A DNA stretch of 64,000 bases from Carboxylicivirga litoralis (GCF_025499605.1 NZ_JAFMVC010000014.1:1-64000), one strand, 5' to 3'; counted from the first letter of the stretch, positions 55,513-64,000 are shown. Notes: generated by a model not told the origin, from the letters alone. Numbers and translations are program-made.

Positions 55513-57732
55513 ATGAAACAGTTACTACACTTATTATTGGTTGCTGTAGTTTGTGTAAAATGCACGTCTCCATCAAACAACTCAGCAATAGAGAAACAAA
55601 GCTATCAGCATGAATTTCAAAACACAGCATTGAGCATTGACCAACGTGTCGACTTGCTTATCGATGAACTAACATTGGAAGAAAAGATTGGTTTAATGGA
55701 GAACACGGCACAGCCTGTTGAGCGTTTGGGTATTCCGCAATATAACTGGTGGAACGAAGGATTGCACGGTGTGGCACGATCAGCTCCGGCTACTGTTTTT
55801 CCACAAGCTATTGGAATGGCAGCAACTTTCAATCCTGATTTAGTGGAGCAGGTGGCGACTGCCATATCCGATGAAGGACGAGCTTTGTACCATGCGGCCA
55901 TTGAAAAAGACATTCATAAATGGTATTTGGGTTTAACCTATTGGTCGCCCAATGTGAATATTTTCCGTGATCCACGTTGGGGAAGAGGCCACGAAACTTA
56001 TGGTGAAGATCCTGTTTTATCAGGAACGATAGGCGCTTCATTTGTTCGGGGTTTGCAGGGAAATGATGATAAATACCTTAAAATTGCAGCCTGTGCCAAG
56101 CATTTTGCAGTTCATAATGGACCAGAAGCTAAGCGTCATTATTTTGATGCTTCGACCAATCAAAAGGACTTAAACGAGACGTATTTGCCTGCTTTTAAGC
56201 ACTTGGTTGATGAAGGTGTGGCTGGGGTGATGTGTGCCTATAACCGCACCAATTCTGAGGTGTGTTGTGGTAGCCCTACTTTGTTGCTGGATGTGTTGCG
56301 TAATCAATGGAATTTCGATGGTTATGTTGTGTCTGATTGTGGTGCTTTATATGATTTTCATGTGTTCCATAAGATTAGTAAGGATGCGGTGGAATCGGCT
56401 GCTATGGCTTTGAAAGCCGATGTTAATGTTAATTGCGGGAGTGTTTACCGACACCTTGATAAAGCCATTGAGCAAGGCCTGGTCAATGAAAAAGAGTTGG
56501 ATGCAGCCTTGACCAAGCAACTAAAAATACGTTTTCAGTTAGGTATGTTCGATCCCCAAGAGGAGGTACCTTACTCAAAAATTCCATTATCTGTTGTTGG
56601 TAGCGACGAGCACAAAGAATTATCGCGCGATGTGGCCAGAAAATCAATGGTCTTGTTAAAAAACAACGGCGTTCTTCCGCTAAAAAAAGACCTGTCGCAA
56701 TATTATGTAACGGGCAATAATGCAGCTGATGTCAACGCCTTAATGGGTAATTATTATGGCGTGTCCAAAAATTACGTAACCGTGCTCGAAGGAATTGCTA
56801 ATGCGGTTGCTCCAACCAGTATTGTGCAATACAATCAAACCATTCTGCTGGAGCAGGAAGTGGAACATACCAATACAGGTCAGGTTTGGAATGCCCAGTT
56901 TGCCGATGCAGTCATTGCTGTTGTGGGTATCTCACCTTTGTACGAAGGAGAGAATGGTGATACGCCATTTTCAAAGACGGGGGGAGACCGCGATAAAATT
57001 GAATTGCCGGCTAACCAAATTAAATTACTTAAAGCATTAAAAGAAAAATGTACTGATAAACCATTGGTGGTGGTCGTCATGTCGGGCAGTGCCATAGCTA
57101 TGCCTGAGGTACACGAACTGGCTGATGCAATAGTTTGGGCCTGGTATCCTGGTGAACAGGGAGGTCATGCGCTGGCTGATATTTTGTTTGGCGATTATTC
57201 ACCATCAGGGAAATTACCTTTTACCATGTATGAATCGACTGATCAGCTGGGAGATTTTGAAGATTATAACATCGCCCAAGGTGGTTGGACGTATCGCTAT
57301 TTTGATGGAGAACCACTTTATCCATTTGGTTACGGTTTAAGTTATAATACCGTTGACTATAAATGGAATGGCGATCAAGAAGTTCAGATGAAAGCAGATG
57401 AATCTATTCAGGTGGAGTTAACAATTACAAATACTGGCTCGATGTTACAGAACGAGAGTATTCAGTTGTATGTAAGTAAAACCGATGCTGGTTTTGTTAC
57501 GCCAATATGTGCGCTTAAAGACTTTAAAAATAGAGCGATTGCACCGGGGGAGACAAGCAATGTTTCGTTTGAAATTAATAAAGAAACTTTGTCACAGATT
57601 GATATGGACGGACAAAAGGTGCTACCACTAGGGGAATATAAATTATTTGTTGGCTCTTCAAGTCCTTCGAATCGATTAAAGTCATTAAACGGCATGAAGC
57701 CATTAGAGTTGACTGTTGAAGTGATTGAGTAA
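55513..57732 (+). CDS. Glycoside hydrolase family 3, probable beta-xylosidase (lipoprotein-like)
   Basis: Secreted GH3 enzyme of 739 aa. Short signal with cysteines at 14 and 17 (lipoprotein anchoring possible). The (beta/alpha)8 domain holds WWNEGLHGVAR and the nucleophile D275 in VVSDCGAL. The second domain has KNNGVLPL and the acid/base loop region GENGDTPFSKTGGDRD; the C-terminus is fibronectin-III-like. The EGLHGVAR type and the divergent xyl operon point to release of xylose from xylo-oligosaccharides. Confidence 0.9.
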   Translation: MKQLLHLLLVAVVCVKCTSPSNNSAIEKQSYQHEFQNTALSIDQRVDLLIDELTLEEKIGLMENTAQPVERLGIPQYNWWNEGLHGVARSAPATVFPQAIGMAATFNPDLVEQVATAISDEGRALYHAAIEKDIHKWYLGLTYWSPNVNIFRDPRWGRGHETYGEDPVLSGTIGASFVRGLQGNDDKYLKIAACAKHFAVHNGPEAKRHYFDASTNQKDLNETYLPAFKHLVDEGVAGVMCAYNRTNSEVCCGSPTLLLDVLRNQWNFDGYVVSDCGALYDFHVFHKISKDAVESAAMALKADVNVNCGSVYRHLDKAIEQGLVNEKELDAALTKQLKIRFQLGMFDPQEEVPYSKIPLSVVGSDEHKELSRDVARKSMVLLKNNGVLPLKKDLSQYYVTGNNAADVNALMGNYYGVSKNYVTVLEGIANAVAPTSIVQYNQTILLEQEVEHTNTGQVWNAQFADAVIAVVGISPLYEGENGDTPFSKTGGDRDKIELPANQIKLLKALKEKCTDKPLVVVVMSGSAIAMPEVHELADAIVWAWYPGEQGGHALADILFGDYSPSGKLPFTMYESTDQLGDFEDYNIAQGGWTYRYFDGEPLYPFGYGLSYNTVDYKWNGDQEVQMKADESIQVELTITNTGSMLQNESIQLYVSKTDAGFVTPICALKDFKNRAIAPGETSNVSFEINKETLSQIDMDGQKVLPLGEYKLFVGSSSPSNRLKSLNGMKPLELTVEVIE

Positions 57733-57757
57733 GACAGTAAGAAGTCAATATCAACCA

Positions 57758-57786
57758 AATCCTTCTCATATGAGGAGGATTTTTTG
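57758..57786 (+). terminator. Terminator of the GH3 gene
   Basis: Stem AATCCTTCTC/GAGGAGGATT (57758-57767 with 57772-57781; one G-U pair), loop ATAT, then T run. Confidence 0.85.
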
Positions 57787-57911
57787 TTTAGGGCAAGTAA
57801 CCAGTTCAATTAATCTTTGTTATCCTGTTTCAAATGAACAAAACCCCAATATTTTGGTATATGATAATAGAACTAAAGACATTAGTTTTGGGTCTTTAAT
57901 CACAATATACA

Positions 57912-58562
57912 ATGAATGTACATCAACACGAAAAGAAAACCTTATGGGTCGTTCTGCTAACGGCCATTACTATGGTGGTTGAGATTATATTTGGCCTCAC
58001 CACCAATTCAATGGCCTTGCTGGCCGATGGTATTCACATGGGCTCGCATGTTTTGGCTATTGGTTTAAGCTGGTTGGCTTATGTGATTGTGCGTAGAGTA
58101 TCGAAGAAAGAGAGCTTCAATGGCAATTCAAATAAGATCCTTTCTCTATCAGGCTATAGCAGCGGATTGATGCTATTGCTTTTTGCTATTGTGATTATGG
58201 TTGAGGCTATTGAACGCCTTTATAATCCGGCCAATATTGTTTATAAAGAAGCTATTGCAGTGGCAGTAATTGGTTTGGTAGTTAATATTGTCAGCGCGTT
58301 TTTATTGCATCACGATGACGAGCATTCGGACCATAATATCAAGGCTGCATACCTGCATGTTATTGCCGATGCGTTAACCAGTTTATCTGCTATAATAGGT
58401 TTGTTTGTAGCGATGGTTTGGGATATTCCGTTTATTGATACCATTGCGGCCATCATCAGCTCGTTGGTAATTATTAAGTGGTCGGTTGGTTTGCTGAAGA
58501 ATTCGGGTGCCGACTTATTGGATGTGCCGCAGGACCATAAGCATCATCACCATCATCATTAA
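57912..58562 (+). CDS. CDF metal exporter, DmeF-like, without C-terminal domain
   Basis: Cation diffusion facilitator of 216 aa with six membrane helices. Metal sites: the D/H pair in LLADGIHMGSHV (helix 2) and H-x3-D in HVIADALTS (helix 5), as in the Co/Ni exporter DmeF. A His-rich loop (HHDDEHSDHN) lies between helices 4 and 5. The usual ~80-90-aa cytoplasmic domain is missing; the protein ends in HKHHHHHH right after the last helix. No remainder of the domain is found downstream in any frame. It is 180 nt from the GH3 gene. Confidence 0.85.
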   Translation: MNVHQHEKKTLWVVLLTAITMVVEIIFGLTTNSMALLADGIHMGSHVLAIGLSWLAYVIVRRVSKKESFNGNSNKILSLSGYSSGLMLLLFAIVIMVEAIERLYNPANIVYKEAIAVAVIGLVVNIVSAFLLHHDDEHSDHNIKAAYLHVIADALTSLSAIIGLFVAMVWDIPFIDTIAAIISSLVIIKWSVGLLKNSGADLLDVPQDHKHHHHHH

Positions 58563-58602
58563 TAGAGTGGTGGAGAACGTGAGGTGTTTATTTCTCAACT
58601 TC

Positions 58603-59505
58603 TTACAAACTAAAAATATAACCCAGCGAAATACGGAAAAAAGAAGTGTTAGGATAGGGCTCTCCATCGCCAATGGTTCGGGGAATGTTATACAAGTAGG
58701 TCAGTTGCATATCAAAATTATTCCAGTTAAGGCTCAATGGCAGGCGCAGTTGTGTGTTTAAAAGCGCGAAAACATCTCTGTAGTAGGTGTCAATTTCTTC
58801 GTTGGTGGTTTGATCAAAGTAGGCTTCGTTCAGCAAAAACTCGGCAGCTTCGGAACCAAAGAATAAAGATACTTCTGGTTCTAAGCGCAGGTAATTGTAG
58901 TTGCCAAATCGGGCCAGATACAAGTATGCATCGGTATTCCAGATAAACTGTTGCCCAAATTCCTGACCAACCAGGAGTGAACCATCAATGCTTGTGCCCA
59001 GTGTTTTGCTTTTGAGAGATAGGCCTGCATTGAGACTACTGTTGTAAATCGGATCAAACTCCGGATCGTTGACATGAAAAATGAAATAATCGGCCGAAAA
59101 ACGATACCGAAAGTACGAGTGCTTTTTGAGGCTTTTTCCGTAACCAATACTCAGTATTGTGCTGCGGTAATTAGGTTCCAGCTGACTGTACCAGCTTCCG
59201 GATATTCCGGCATAGAAACCGTTTGAATGCATGTAATAGATTTGTCCGGACAAGTTAGACTGATAGCTGCCATTTTCTCGCCCGGCATAGTAGGTGCGGT
59301 TACTCCAGTTGGTGGCAACGTAAAGGAACTGAAAAGTGTTTTCCTCCAGCAGAAGGTCTAGTAAATCATCATCGCCAAACAGCACATCGTTCAGTAATGA
59401 ATCAACCTGAGCGACACGCTCTTTATCCATAATATCTGTCCGTTGTGCCTTGGCTTGAAACGATAAAAGAAGAACTAAGAATAAAATAAGACCAACTGCT
59501 TTCAT
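58603..59505 (-). CDS. Hypothetical outer-membrane beta-barrel protein
   Basis: Family not recognised. 300 aa with signal MKAVGLILFLVLLLSFQAKAQ. The rest is a series of amphipathic strands rich in Tyr/Ser/Gly ending LGYIFSL, typical of a barrel. Its end is 40 nt from the CDF gene end (convergent), so no operon is implied. Confidence 0.75.
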   Translation of the reverse strand: MKAVGLILFLVLLLSFQAKAQRTDIMDKERVAQVDSLLNDVLFGDDDLLDLLLEENTFQFLYVATNWSNRTYYAGRENGSYQSNLSGQIYYMHSNGFYAGISGSWYSQLEPNYRSTILSIGYGKSLKKHSYFRYRFSADYFIFHVNDPEFDPIYNSSLNAGLSLKSKTLGTSIDGSLLVGQEFGQQFIWNTDAYLYLARFGNYNYLRLEPEVSLFFGSEAAEFLLNEAYFDQTTNEEIDTYYRDVFALLNTQLRLPLSLNWNNFDMQLTYLYNIPRTIGDGEPYPNTSFFRISLGYIFSL

Positions 59506-59622
59506 GATAAGTTTCTCTTTGGTATAAGCATGCAGAAAAGATAGCTTTTGATGACACTAATGTGTATAATTGGGAGCACTGGAAATTTCGATTGGCTACA
59601 TTGGGTTGTCCCTAAAATCCGT

Positions 59623-59680
59623 AACCACAAAGGCACAAAGTAATCAAGCAAAAGTTGGTTTTCTTTGTGTCTTTGTGGTT
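59623..59680. repeat. Inverted repeat with 8-nt register (ACCACAAAG type)
   Basis: Left arm at 59623-59640 (AACCACAAAGGCACAAAG) and right arm at 59663-59680 match as inverted repeats at 17 of 18 positions. Each arm is built of near-repeated octamers ccacaaag/gcacaaag. Confidence 0.65.
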
Positions 59681-59748
59681 TGCATTAGCTTTTAAGCATT
59701 ACTAAAACTTGTTTGATAAGGCTTTTAATACTGCTTCATTTTCATGAA

Positions 59749-60321
59749 TTAGTTTCCGCCATTTTTAGCACCGCCTGAACCTTGTTTGGCTCCCTGCTGT
59801 GCCTGTTGTTTAGCCTGTGTCTGGCTTTGCTGACGAACCGCTGTGGCTGTTTCACAGTTTTCGCCGTTTTGCAACTGCTGACGAATTTGCTTTTTCTGTT
59901 CAGATGAAAGGCTGCTGTGCAATTGCTGACGGTTTTGCTCTCTCACTTGGTTTTGCTCCTGCATCATCTCTTTTTGCTCTTCAGATAAACAGGCTTTCAA
60001 GGCTTCGCGTTTCTGCTCTCGGGTCATTTCCTTATTTTCCAAAATTGCTACCTGTTCTTCACTTAATGTTTCTCTAAAGGCCGCTCTGAATTGCTTATTT
60101 CCTTCCTTGTTTTGTTCCATCAAAGCTTGTTGCTCTTCGCTCAGTTCTACATGCAGACGATCACGCGTTTGGTCCTTTGTTTTGTCCTTCGTTTGGTCTT
60201 TTGTTCTGGGTTGCGTTTTGTCTTGCTGTTTTACAGGTGTTTCGGTTTGTGCATTCATTGCCGGAAGTGCTACAAACATAGCCAGAGCAATTACTCCAAT
60301 TAATCGTGCCATTGCTTTCAT
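59749..60321 (-). CDS. Periplasmic LSEEQ-repeat protein (Spy/CpxP-like by composition)
   Basis: 190 aa with signal MKAMARLIGVIALAMFVALPAMNAQ. A Lys/Gln/Arg/Asp-rich segment is followed by four helical repeats centred on LSEEQ or LSSEQ (residues ~60, 86, 113, 137) with Met and Glu residues, and a low-complexity Gln/Ala/Gly tail. The helical, LTxxQ-like pattern resembles the Spy/CpxP/ZraP periplasmic metal-stress chaperones; this is by pattern only. It is divergent from the HMA-AraC regulator, so control by it is plausible. Confidence 0.7.
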   Translation of the reverse strand: MKAMARLIGVIALAMFVALPAMNAQTETPVKQQDKTQPRTKDQTKDKTKDQTRDRLHVELSEEQQALMEQNKEGNKQFRAAFRETLSEEQVAILENKEMTREQKREALKACLSEEQKEMMQEQNQVREQNRQQLHSSLSSEQKKQIRQQLQNGENCETATAVRQQSQTQAKQQAQQGAKQGSGGAKNGGN

Positions 60322-60478
60322 AACGTATATGTTTTAGATGATTACTGATATCCATTTATATAGTAACCGCATCAACCTTTCGTTACCCTACCGAATGAAT
60401 AAAAAAACTTTTGAATTTGCATTTGTAAAGCAGAGGAGACATAATACCGTACGATGCTTTTAACATCATTAAATCCTT

Positions 60479-60486
60479 TAACTTTG
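60479..60486 (+). promoter_or_regulatory. -7 box TAACTTTG next to the HMA-AraC start codon
   Basis: Exact TAnnTTTG match ending 4 nt before the ATG at 60491, so the transcript would be nearly leaderless. A convincing -33 TTTG is not seen at the usual distance. Confidence 0.5.
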
Positions 60487-60490
60487 TTGT

Positions 60491-61063
60491 ATGAGCACAA
60501 CAACATTGCACATCAAAAACATGGTTTGTAACCGCTGCATTAAAGTGGTTAATGATGAGTTTGAGAAATTGAATCTACCTATTATATCCATTGAATTAGG
60601 TGTTGTTGAAGTGGATGATGAATTATCAGGAATACAACTGCTTGAAGTTAAAGAGGTGTTGCAGGATAACGGGTTTGAGCTGATTGATGACAAAAAAGGA
60701 CAGTTAGTAGATAGCATCAAAACACTAATTATTGAGCGAATTCATCACAATGAAAACGTTGGAGAGACTGTTAATAGTTCCAGTTATTTATCTAGTACTC
60801 TGGGATACGATTATTCGTATTTGAGTAAACTGTTCTCATCAGTTGAAGGCCAAACAATAGAACAATACATTATCCGGCAGAAGATTGAACGCGCGAAAGA
60901 GCTGATGGTGTACAATGAGTTGTCGTTAAAAGAAATAGCTTGGCAGCTTGGCTACAGCAGTGTGCAGCATTTATCCAATCAGTTTAAGAAAATTACCGGA
61001 TTAACGCCGTCACATTTCAGGCAGTTGAAGGATAACAAGCGCAAGCCGCTGGATAAGGTATAG
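60491..61063 (+). CDS. HMA domain - AraC-type regulator fusion
   Basis: 190 aa. Residues 1-~67 look like a heavy-metal-associated domain with C13-N-R-C16 (HIKNMVCNRCIKVV) and a beta-alpha-beta pattern. Residues ~80-185 are an AraC-type double helix-turn-helix ending LSLKEIAWQLGYSSVQHLSNQFKKITGLTPSHFRQL. It lies 115 nt before a metal permease that itself carries an HMA tail. Inferred role: a metal-sensing activator of the permease; Cu(I) or Zn fits the CxxC site. Confidence 0.85.
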   Translation: MSTTTLHIKNMVCNRCIKVVNDEFEKLNLPIISIELGVVEVDDELSGIQLLEVKEVLQDNGFELIDDKKGQLVDSIKTLIIERIHHNENVGETVNSSSYLSSTLGYDYSYLSKLFSSVEGQTIEQYIIRQKIERAKELMVYNELSLKEIAWQLGYSSVQHLSNQFKKITGLTPSHFRQLKDNKRKPLDKV

Positions 61064-61178
61064 ACCAAAATCATATAACTCTTTCCCAAAAAGCTGTAAC
61101 ACATCTGAACCTAATTAGTGCTTACTTTGTCTTGTAAACAGATGCACTGGTTGACCGGTGATATAATTTGAAAGCACT

Positions 61179-62471
61179 ATGAATATCTTGGATTTCATTA
61201 CCTCTTTTATCGGCGATTTCTTTGCCATCCTGAGTGAGATGTCGCCCTATTTACTGTTGGGCTTTTTCTTTGCAGGTTTATTGTATGCGTTTATTCCCAA
61301 ACAAAGTATTCAAAAATATTTCAGTGGAAGTCCGATGCGTTCCTCGGCTTTGGCTGCATTTTTCGGTATTCCCTTGCCTTTGTGCTCATGTGGCGTGATA
61401 CCAACCGGAACAGCCTTCTATAAAAACGGAGCTTCCAAGGGAGGAACAGTGTCTTTTTTGATATCGACCCCGCAAACAGGCGTGGATTCGATACTGGCAA
61501 CCTTCTCATTGATGGGTTTGCCTTTTGCCATTATTCGGCCTTTGGCTGCGTTGGTAACCGGTATTACAGGCGGTTTGATCACCAGCGTGGTGACACAAAA
61601 TGAGAAAGATGAGCGTGTCTTCAGGGAAGAGACAATCCGTAAAAAGTCAGGAGCAGAGAAAGTGAAAGATGTGTTTCGCTACGGTTTTGTTGAGTTCATC
61701 CAGGATATTTCAAAATGGCTGGTGATTGGTTTGGTATTGGCTGCTTTTATCTCCGCTTTGGTGCCCGATGATTTCTTTGAATTGCTAAATATGCCACCTG
61801 TAGTCCAGATGCTGATGATTCTGGTTGTCTCAATTCCTTTATACATTTGCGCGACCGGCTCTATTCCTCTGGCTGCTATCTTAATTTTAAAAGGTATTAG
61901 TCCGGGTGCAGCGTTTGTATTGTTAATGGCCGGACCGGCAACCAATGCGGCTACTATCACCATGCTGGGAAAGGTGATGGGTAAACGCAGCCTGTTTGCT
62001 TACCTTGGAACAATTATTGGTGGTGCATTGGCGTTTGGCTTGCTTATTGATTACGCATTGCCAGTGCAATGGTTTACGCAAATTGCCAATGAGCACCTGG
62101 GACATCAGCATAGCGAGCGATTGAGTTGGTGGGAAATTGCATCAGGCGTTGTTTTGCTGCTGCTTATCATCAATGGCTATTATCAAAAGTATAAGTACAA
62201 AAAGTCGCAAAAGAAGGAACAACCGGTTATCAATCAGCAAACGGCTGCTCAATTTACTTTCCGACCTGTTGCTACAAAAGTGATTCGGGTCGATGGCATG
62301 ACCTGCAACCATTGTAAAGCCAACGTGGAAAGTAACCTGGAACAACTTGATTTTATTGATAGTGCAAAGGTGAATCTGGCCGAGAAGACGGTAACACTGG
62401 AGGGCAATAATATTGAGCTGGAGACCGTTAAAGAGACGATTAATTCATTGGGTTATACCCTTAAGCAATAG
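61179..62471 (+). CDS. SO_0444-like Cu/Zn efflux permease with C-terminal HMA domain
   Basis: Inner-membrane permease, 430 aa. About eight to ten membrane helices at ~10-335 include the conserved IPLPLCSCGVIPTG and ATGSIPLAA stretches of the SO_0444-type family. A cytoplasmic HMA domain at ~365-430 holds C376-N-H-C379 in DGMTCNHCKANVE. Relatives extrude Cu/Zn. The small membrane-protein gene begins 5 nt after it. Confidence 0.88.
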   Translation: MNILDFITSFIGDFFAILSEMSPYLLLGFFFAGLLYAFIPKQSIQKYFSGSPMRSSALAAFFGIPLPLCSCGVIPTGTAFYKNGASKGGTVSFLISTPQTGVDSILATFSLMGLPFAIIRPLAALVTGITGGLITSVVTQNEKDERVFREETIRKKSGAEKVKDVFRYGFVEFIQDISKWLVIGLVLAAFISALVPDDFFELLNMPPVVQMLMILVVSIPLYICATGSIPLAAILILKGISPGAAFVLLMAGPATNAATITMLGKVMGKRSLFAYLGTIIGGALAFGLLIDYALPVQWFTQIANEHLGHQHSERLSWWEIASGVVLLLLIINGYYQKYKYKKSQKKEQPVINQQTAAQFTFRPVATKVIRVDGMTCNHCKANVESNLEQLDFIDSAKVNLAEKTVTLEGNNIELETVKETINSLGYTLKQ

Positions 62472-62476
62472 ATTGA

Positions 62477-62737
62477 ATGGAACCATTTAAGTTTAAAAAA
62501 CTGGAAGTGCAAGATGAAAGAAGTTGGATAGTTCGTTTATTCGCCTCAGCTTTAATTCGTCAAATGCTGTTGTATTGTTTTGTTGGTGCTGTTATCGGAT
62601 ATATTTTATTCTTTTTTGGTCAGGATGGAAATACGACTGTGTATTGGAATGACAAAGCTGCCGAGAATGTATTCATCGGATTGGGTTTTGGTATTTTTCT
62701 GAGTACGAGCCCTTGTGCCCGGGGACGATGTTCGTAA
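62477..62737 (+). CDS. Hypothetical small membrane protein of the metal-permease operon
   Basis: 86 aa with two membrane helices (RQMLLYCFVGAVIGYILFFF and ENVFIGLGFGIFLS) and a terminal CARGRCS that holds a cysteine pair. It starts 5 nt after the permease stop, so it is co-transcribed. Not recognised. The cysteines suit metal binding, by inference only. Confidence 0.6.
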   Translation: MEPFKFKKLEVQDERSWIVRLFASALIRQMLLYCFVGAVIGYILFFFGQDGNTTVYWNDKAAENVFIGLGFGIFLSTSPCARGRCS

Positions 62738-62774
62738 TCGACGTTCATAATTGCTTCTATACCCGTGGCTAACT

Positions 62775-63548
62775 TTACTTCTTTCTAAAATAACGGTCAT
62801 CGCTTGACTTTTGGAAGTAGCGACTGTCAGCCTCACCAAAACCAGATGAATCCTTAACTTTATTAACCTTTTGCACTTTTTTTATCGTTTCCTGTGTTGT
62901 ATCCGGATCATCACTCAGGTAAACCGCTTCCTCTGAGGTTGATTGAATCTCCAATACCCGGCCAAAAGCTTCAGGAAGGTTAAGCGATTCGGCACTCTTC
63001 CAAACGCCCTTGCCATACACTGCTACTTTTTCTCCTTGTTCAAGTATGCCTTCTTTGTAGCGTAAGGTTTTATTAAAACCCAGCATGTTTTCACTTTCAT
63101 GACCTTTCTGCTTAAGGTAGCGTTCCAGGTTTTGAGAGGCATCGTTAAAAAGGCCCGATTTATACTTTCGGTCTTGTACAATATAGCTTTTAACGGTTGG
63201 ACCCTGAATAGAGGCCCGATTTGCGCCATCACGAATAACAAAATCGCCCGATACTTCTTCTTCAATAAGTGTATGCCAGCTAGAACTCTTACCAGATGAA
63301 CGCTCTTGTTCGACCAAAATATAATAGTGAGCACATTTTCGCCCCGATAAAGGAGCTGTTAATGGTGTGCCAAAACACTCTATAGTACCTACCACCCGGG
63401 CACTTTCTCCATCAATAAATTCGCTCAGACGTTTGCGTTCAGCTTTTTTTAATTTACGCTTAATAACAGCTTTATTATTAAAGAAAATGATAATTAATGC
63501 AAATATTGCAATACCAGCAATAACAAGAATAATGACGGTTGTTTCCAT
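62775..63548 (-). CDS. GIDE-domain (MUL1-like) membrane protein
   Basis: 257 aa with one N-terminal membrane helix (VIILVIAGIAIFALIIIFF) and a basic cytoplasmic stretch. The body resembles the GIDE domain of eukaryotic MUL1-type proteins: LSGRKCAHYYILVEQ, EEVSGDFVIRDG, and LRYKEGILEQGEKVAVYGK. Bacterial versions lack the RING finger; function unknown. The tail is Ser/Asp/Lys-rich. It lies 24 nt after the TPR gene, probably the same operon. Confidence 0.78.
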   Translation of the reverse strand: METTVIILVIAGIAIFALIIIFFNNKAVIKRKLKKAERKRLSEFIDGESARVVGTIECFGTPLTAPLSGRKCAHYYILVEQERSSGKSSSWHTLIEEEVSGDFVIRDGANRASIQGPTVKSYIVQDRKYKSGLFNDASQNLERYLKQKGHESENMLGFNKTLRYKEGILEQGEKVAVYGKGVWKSAESLNLPEAFGRVLEIQSTSEEAVYLSDDPDTTQETIKKVQKVNKVKDSSGFGEADSRYFQKSSDDRYFRKK

Positions 63549-63572
63549 GGGTATAGTGATATAGGTATGGTT

Positions 63573-64000
63573 TTAAAATTGTTCATTTGTATTCAACTGC
63601 TCAAGCGCATATTCCGCCTGTTTTTTAATATTATCATCACCGTATTTAAGGACTTTTTGATAGTAGCTAATAGCTTGTTCTTTATTACCATTTTCCATAT
63701 AGGCGTAGGCAATATTACTCAAAACGATATAATCTGTTGGATTAATTCTTTCTGCCTTTAGAAGTGGTTCTAATGCTTTATCATACTGCTTTGTCACTAA
63801 ATAGCCGATGGAAAGGTTTGATAAGCTTTCTACATGGCTGGGGTAATACTGAAGTACTGTTTGGGCGATTTCTTGCATGTTTAGGAGCAGTTGGTCATCC
63901 ATTGTTTCATACAATTGTGCCTGATAGTCTTGTAACGATGATAGAAACATTTTCTTACCACCTTCATAGGGCTCATTATTGGTCCAGGTCCATTGGTTTT
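63573..64000 (-). CDS. TPR-repeat protein, 5' end outside the window
   Basis: Tetratricopeptide protein. Three TPR units are visible (YPSHVESLSNLSIGYLVTKQYDKAL, NPTDYIVLSNIAYAYMENGNKEQAISYYQ). An ATG occurs at 63950, but the frame stays open to the window edge with plausible sequence (NQWTWTNNEPYEGGKK), so the gene very probably begins beyond 64000. TPRs mediate protein contacts; the partner is not known. The following gene is the GIDE-domain protein. Confidence 0.72.
   Translation of the reverse strand, partial: NQWTWTNNEPYEGGKKMFLSSLQDYQAQLYETMDDQLLLNMQEIAQTVLQYYPSHVESLSNLSIGYLVTKQYDKALEPLLKAERINPTDYIVLSNIAYAYMENGNKEQAISYYQKVLKYGDDNIKKQAEYALEQLNTNEQF

Noticed and set aside
58545-58562. HHHHHH tail as a cloning tag
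   Set aside because: The His codons mix CAT and CAC, the gene is in native chromosomal context, and a second His-rich loop is present in the same protein.

Overview
The window looks like a chromosomal segment of a marine-type Bacteroidetes, most like Bacteroidales/Marinilabiliales. The evidence is: TAnnTTTG-type -7 boxes, no clear Shine-Dalgarno sequences, many lipoproteins and beta-barrel envelope proteins, a fused PlsC/ACP/AMP-ligase, an S9 glutamyl-endopeptidase-type protease, and a methylmalonyl-CoA carboxyltransferase operon. No rRNA or tRNA gene, intact insertion sequence, prophage or CRISPR array was seen.

Layout. 0-6.5 kb: oligopeptidase B, purC, phoH, mazG, then a 650-nt gap with two tandem copies of what looks like an undescribed small RNA, then marC. 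6.7-15.7 kb: a formylglycine-type sulfatase, a Crp/Fnr regulator, an MFS carrier, a YciB-like/NUDIX fusion, a WecA/TagO-type sugar-phosphate transferase, gnd and an ECF sigma factor. 15.8-25.4 kb: arfB, an outer-membrane protein, and a leftward lipid cluster (lplT-like, PlsC-ACP-AMP ligase, small-molecule kinase, CysQ-like phosphatase), then a DUF2339 membrane protein. 25.6-29.9 kb: small hypothetical genes, a YiiX-type lipoprotein, a DUF423 protein and a PAP2 phosphatase broken by one frameshift. 30.4-34.1 kb: a highly expressed-looking operon (12S carboxyltransferase, a 61-aa protein, 5S plus biotin carrier) that would exchange carboxyl groups between methylmalonyl-CoA and pyruvate/oxaloacetate. 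34.1-48.4 kb: a MITE-like element, a leader-peptide/terminator arrangement, two metallophosphoesterases, patatin, AsmA-like and peptidase genes, a nucleoid-associated protein, creatininase and an S9 protease. 48.9-57.7 kb: a peroxiredoxin and a complete xylose locus (symporter, xylA, xylB, GntR-type regulator, GH3 xylosidase) with a shared operator-like sequence before xylB and the regulator. 57.9-62.7 kb: a metal-stress island (CDF exporter with a natural His tail, LSEEQ-repeat periplasmic protein, HMA-AraC regulator, HMA-tailed permease). The window ends in a GIDE-domain protein and a TPR protein cut by the edge.

The strongest unexplained signals are intergenic. The first is the tandem sRNA pair at 5.5-5.84 kb, where paired bases change together between the copies. 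The second is a set of about nine intergenic tracts with a degenerate but strict 7- or 8-nt register; several lie at gene ends or inside an operon. There are also two copies of a GCGGAnTCGA-type palindromic repeat, an 80-nt multi-hairpin element at 48.6 kb, and a His/Thr/Ile-rich 30-codon leader ORF followed by a terminator-like hairpin at 34.4-34.6 kb.
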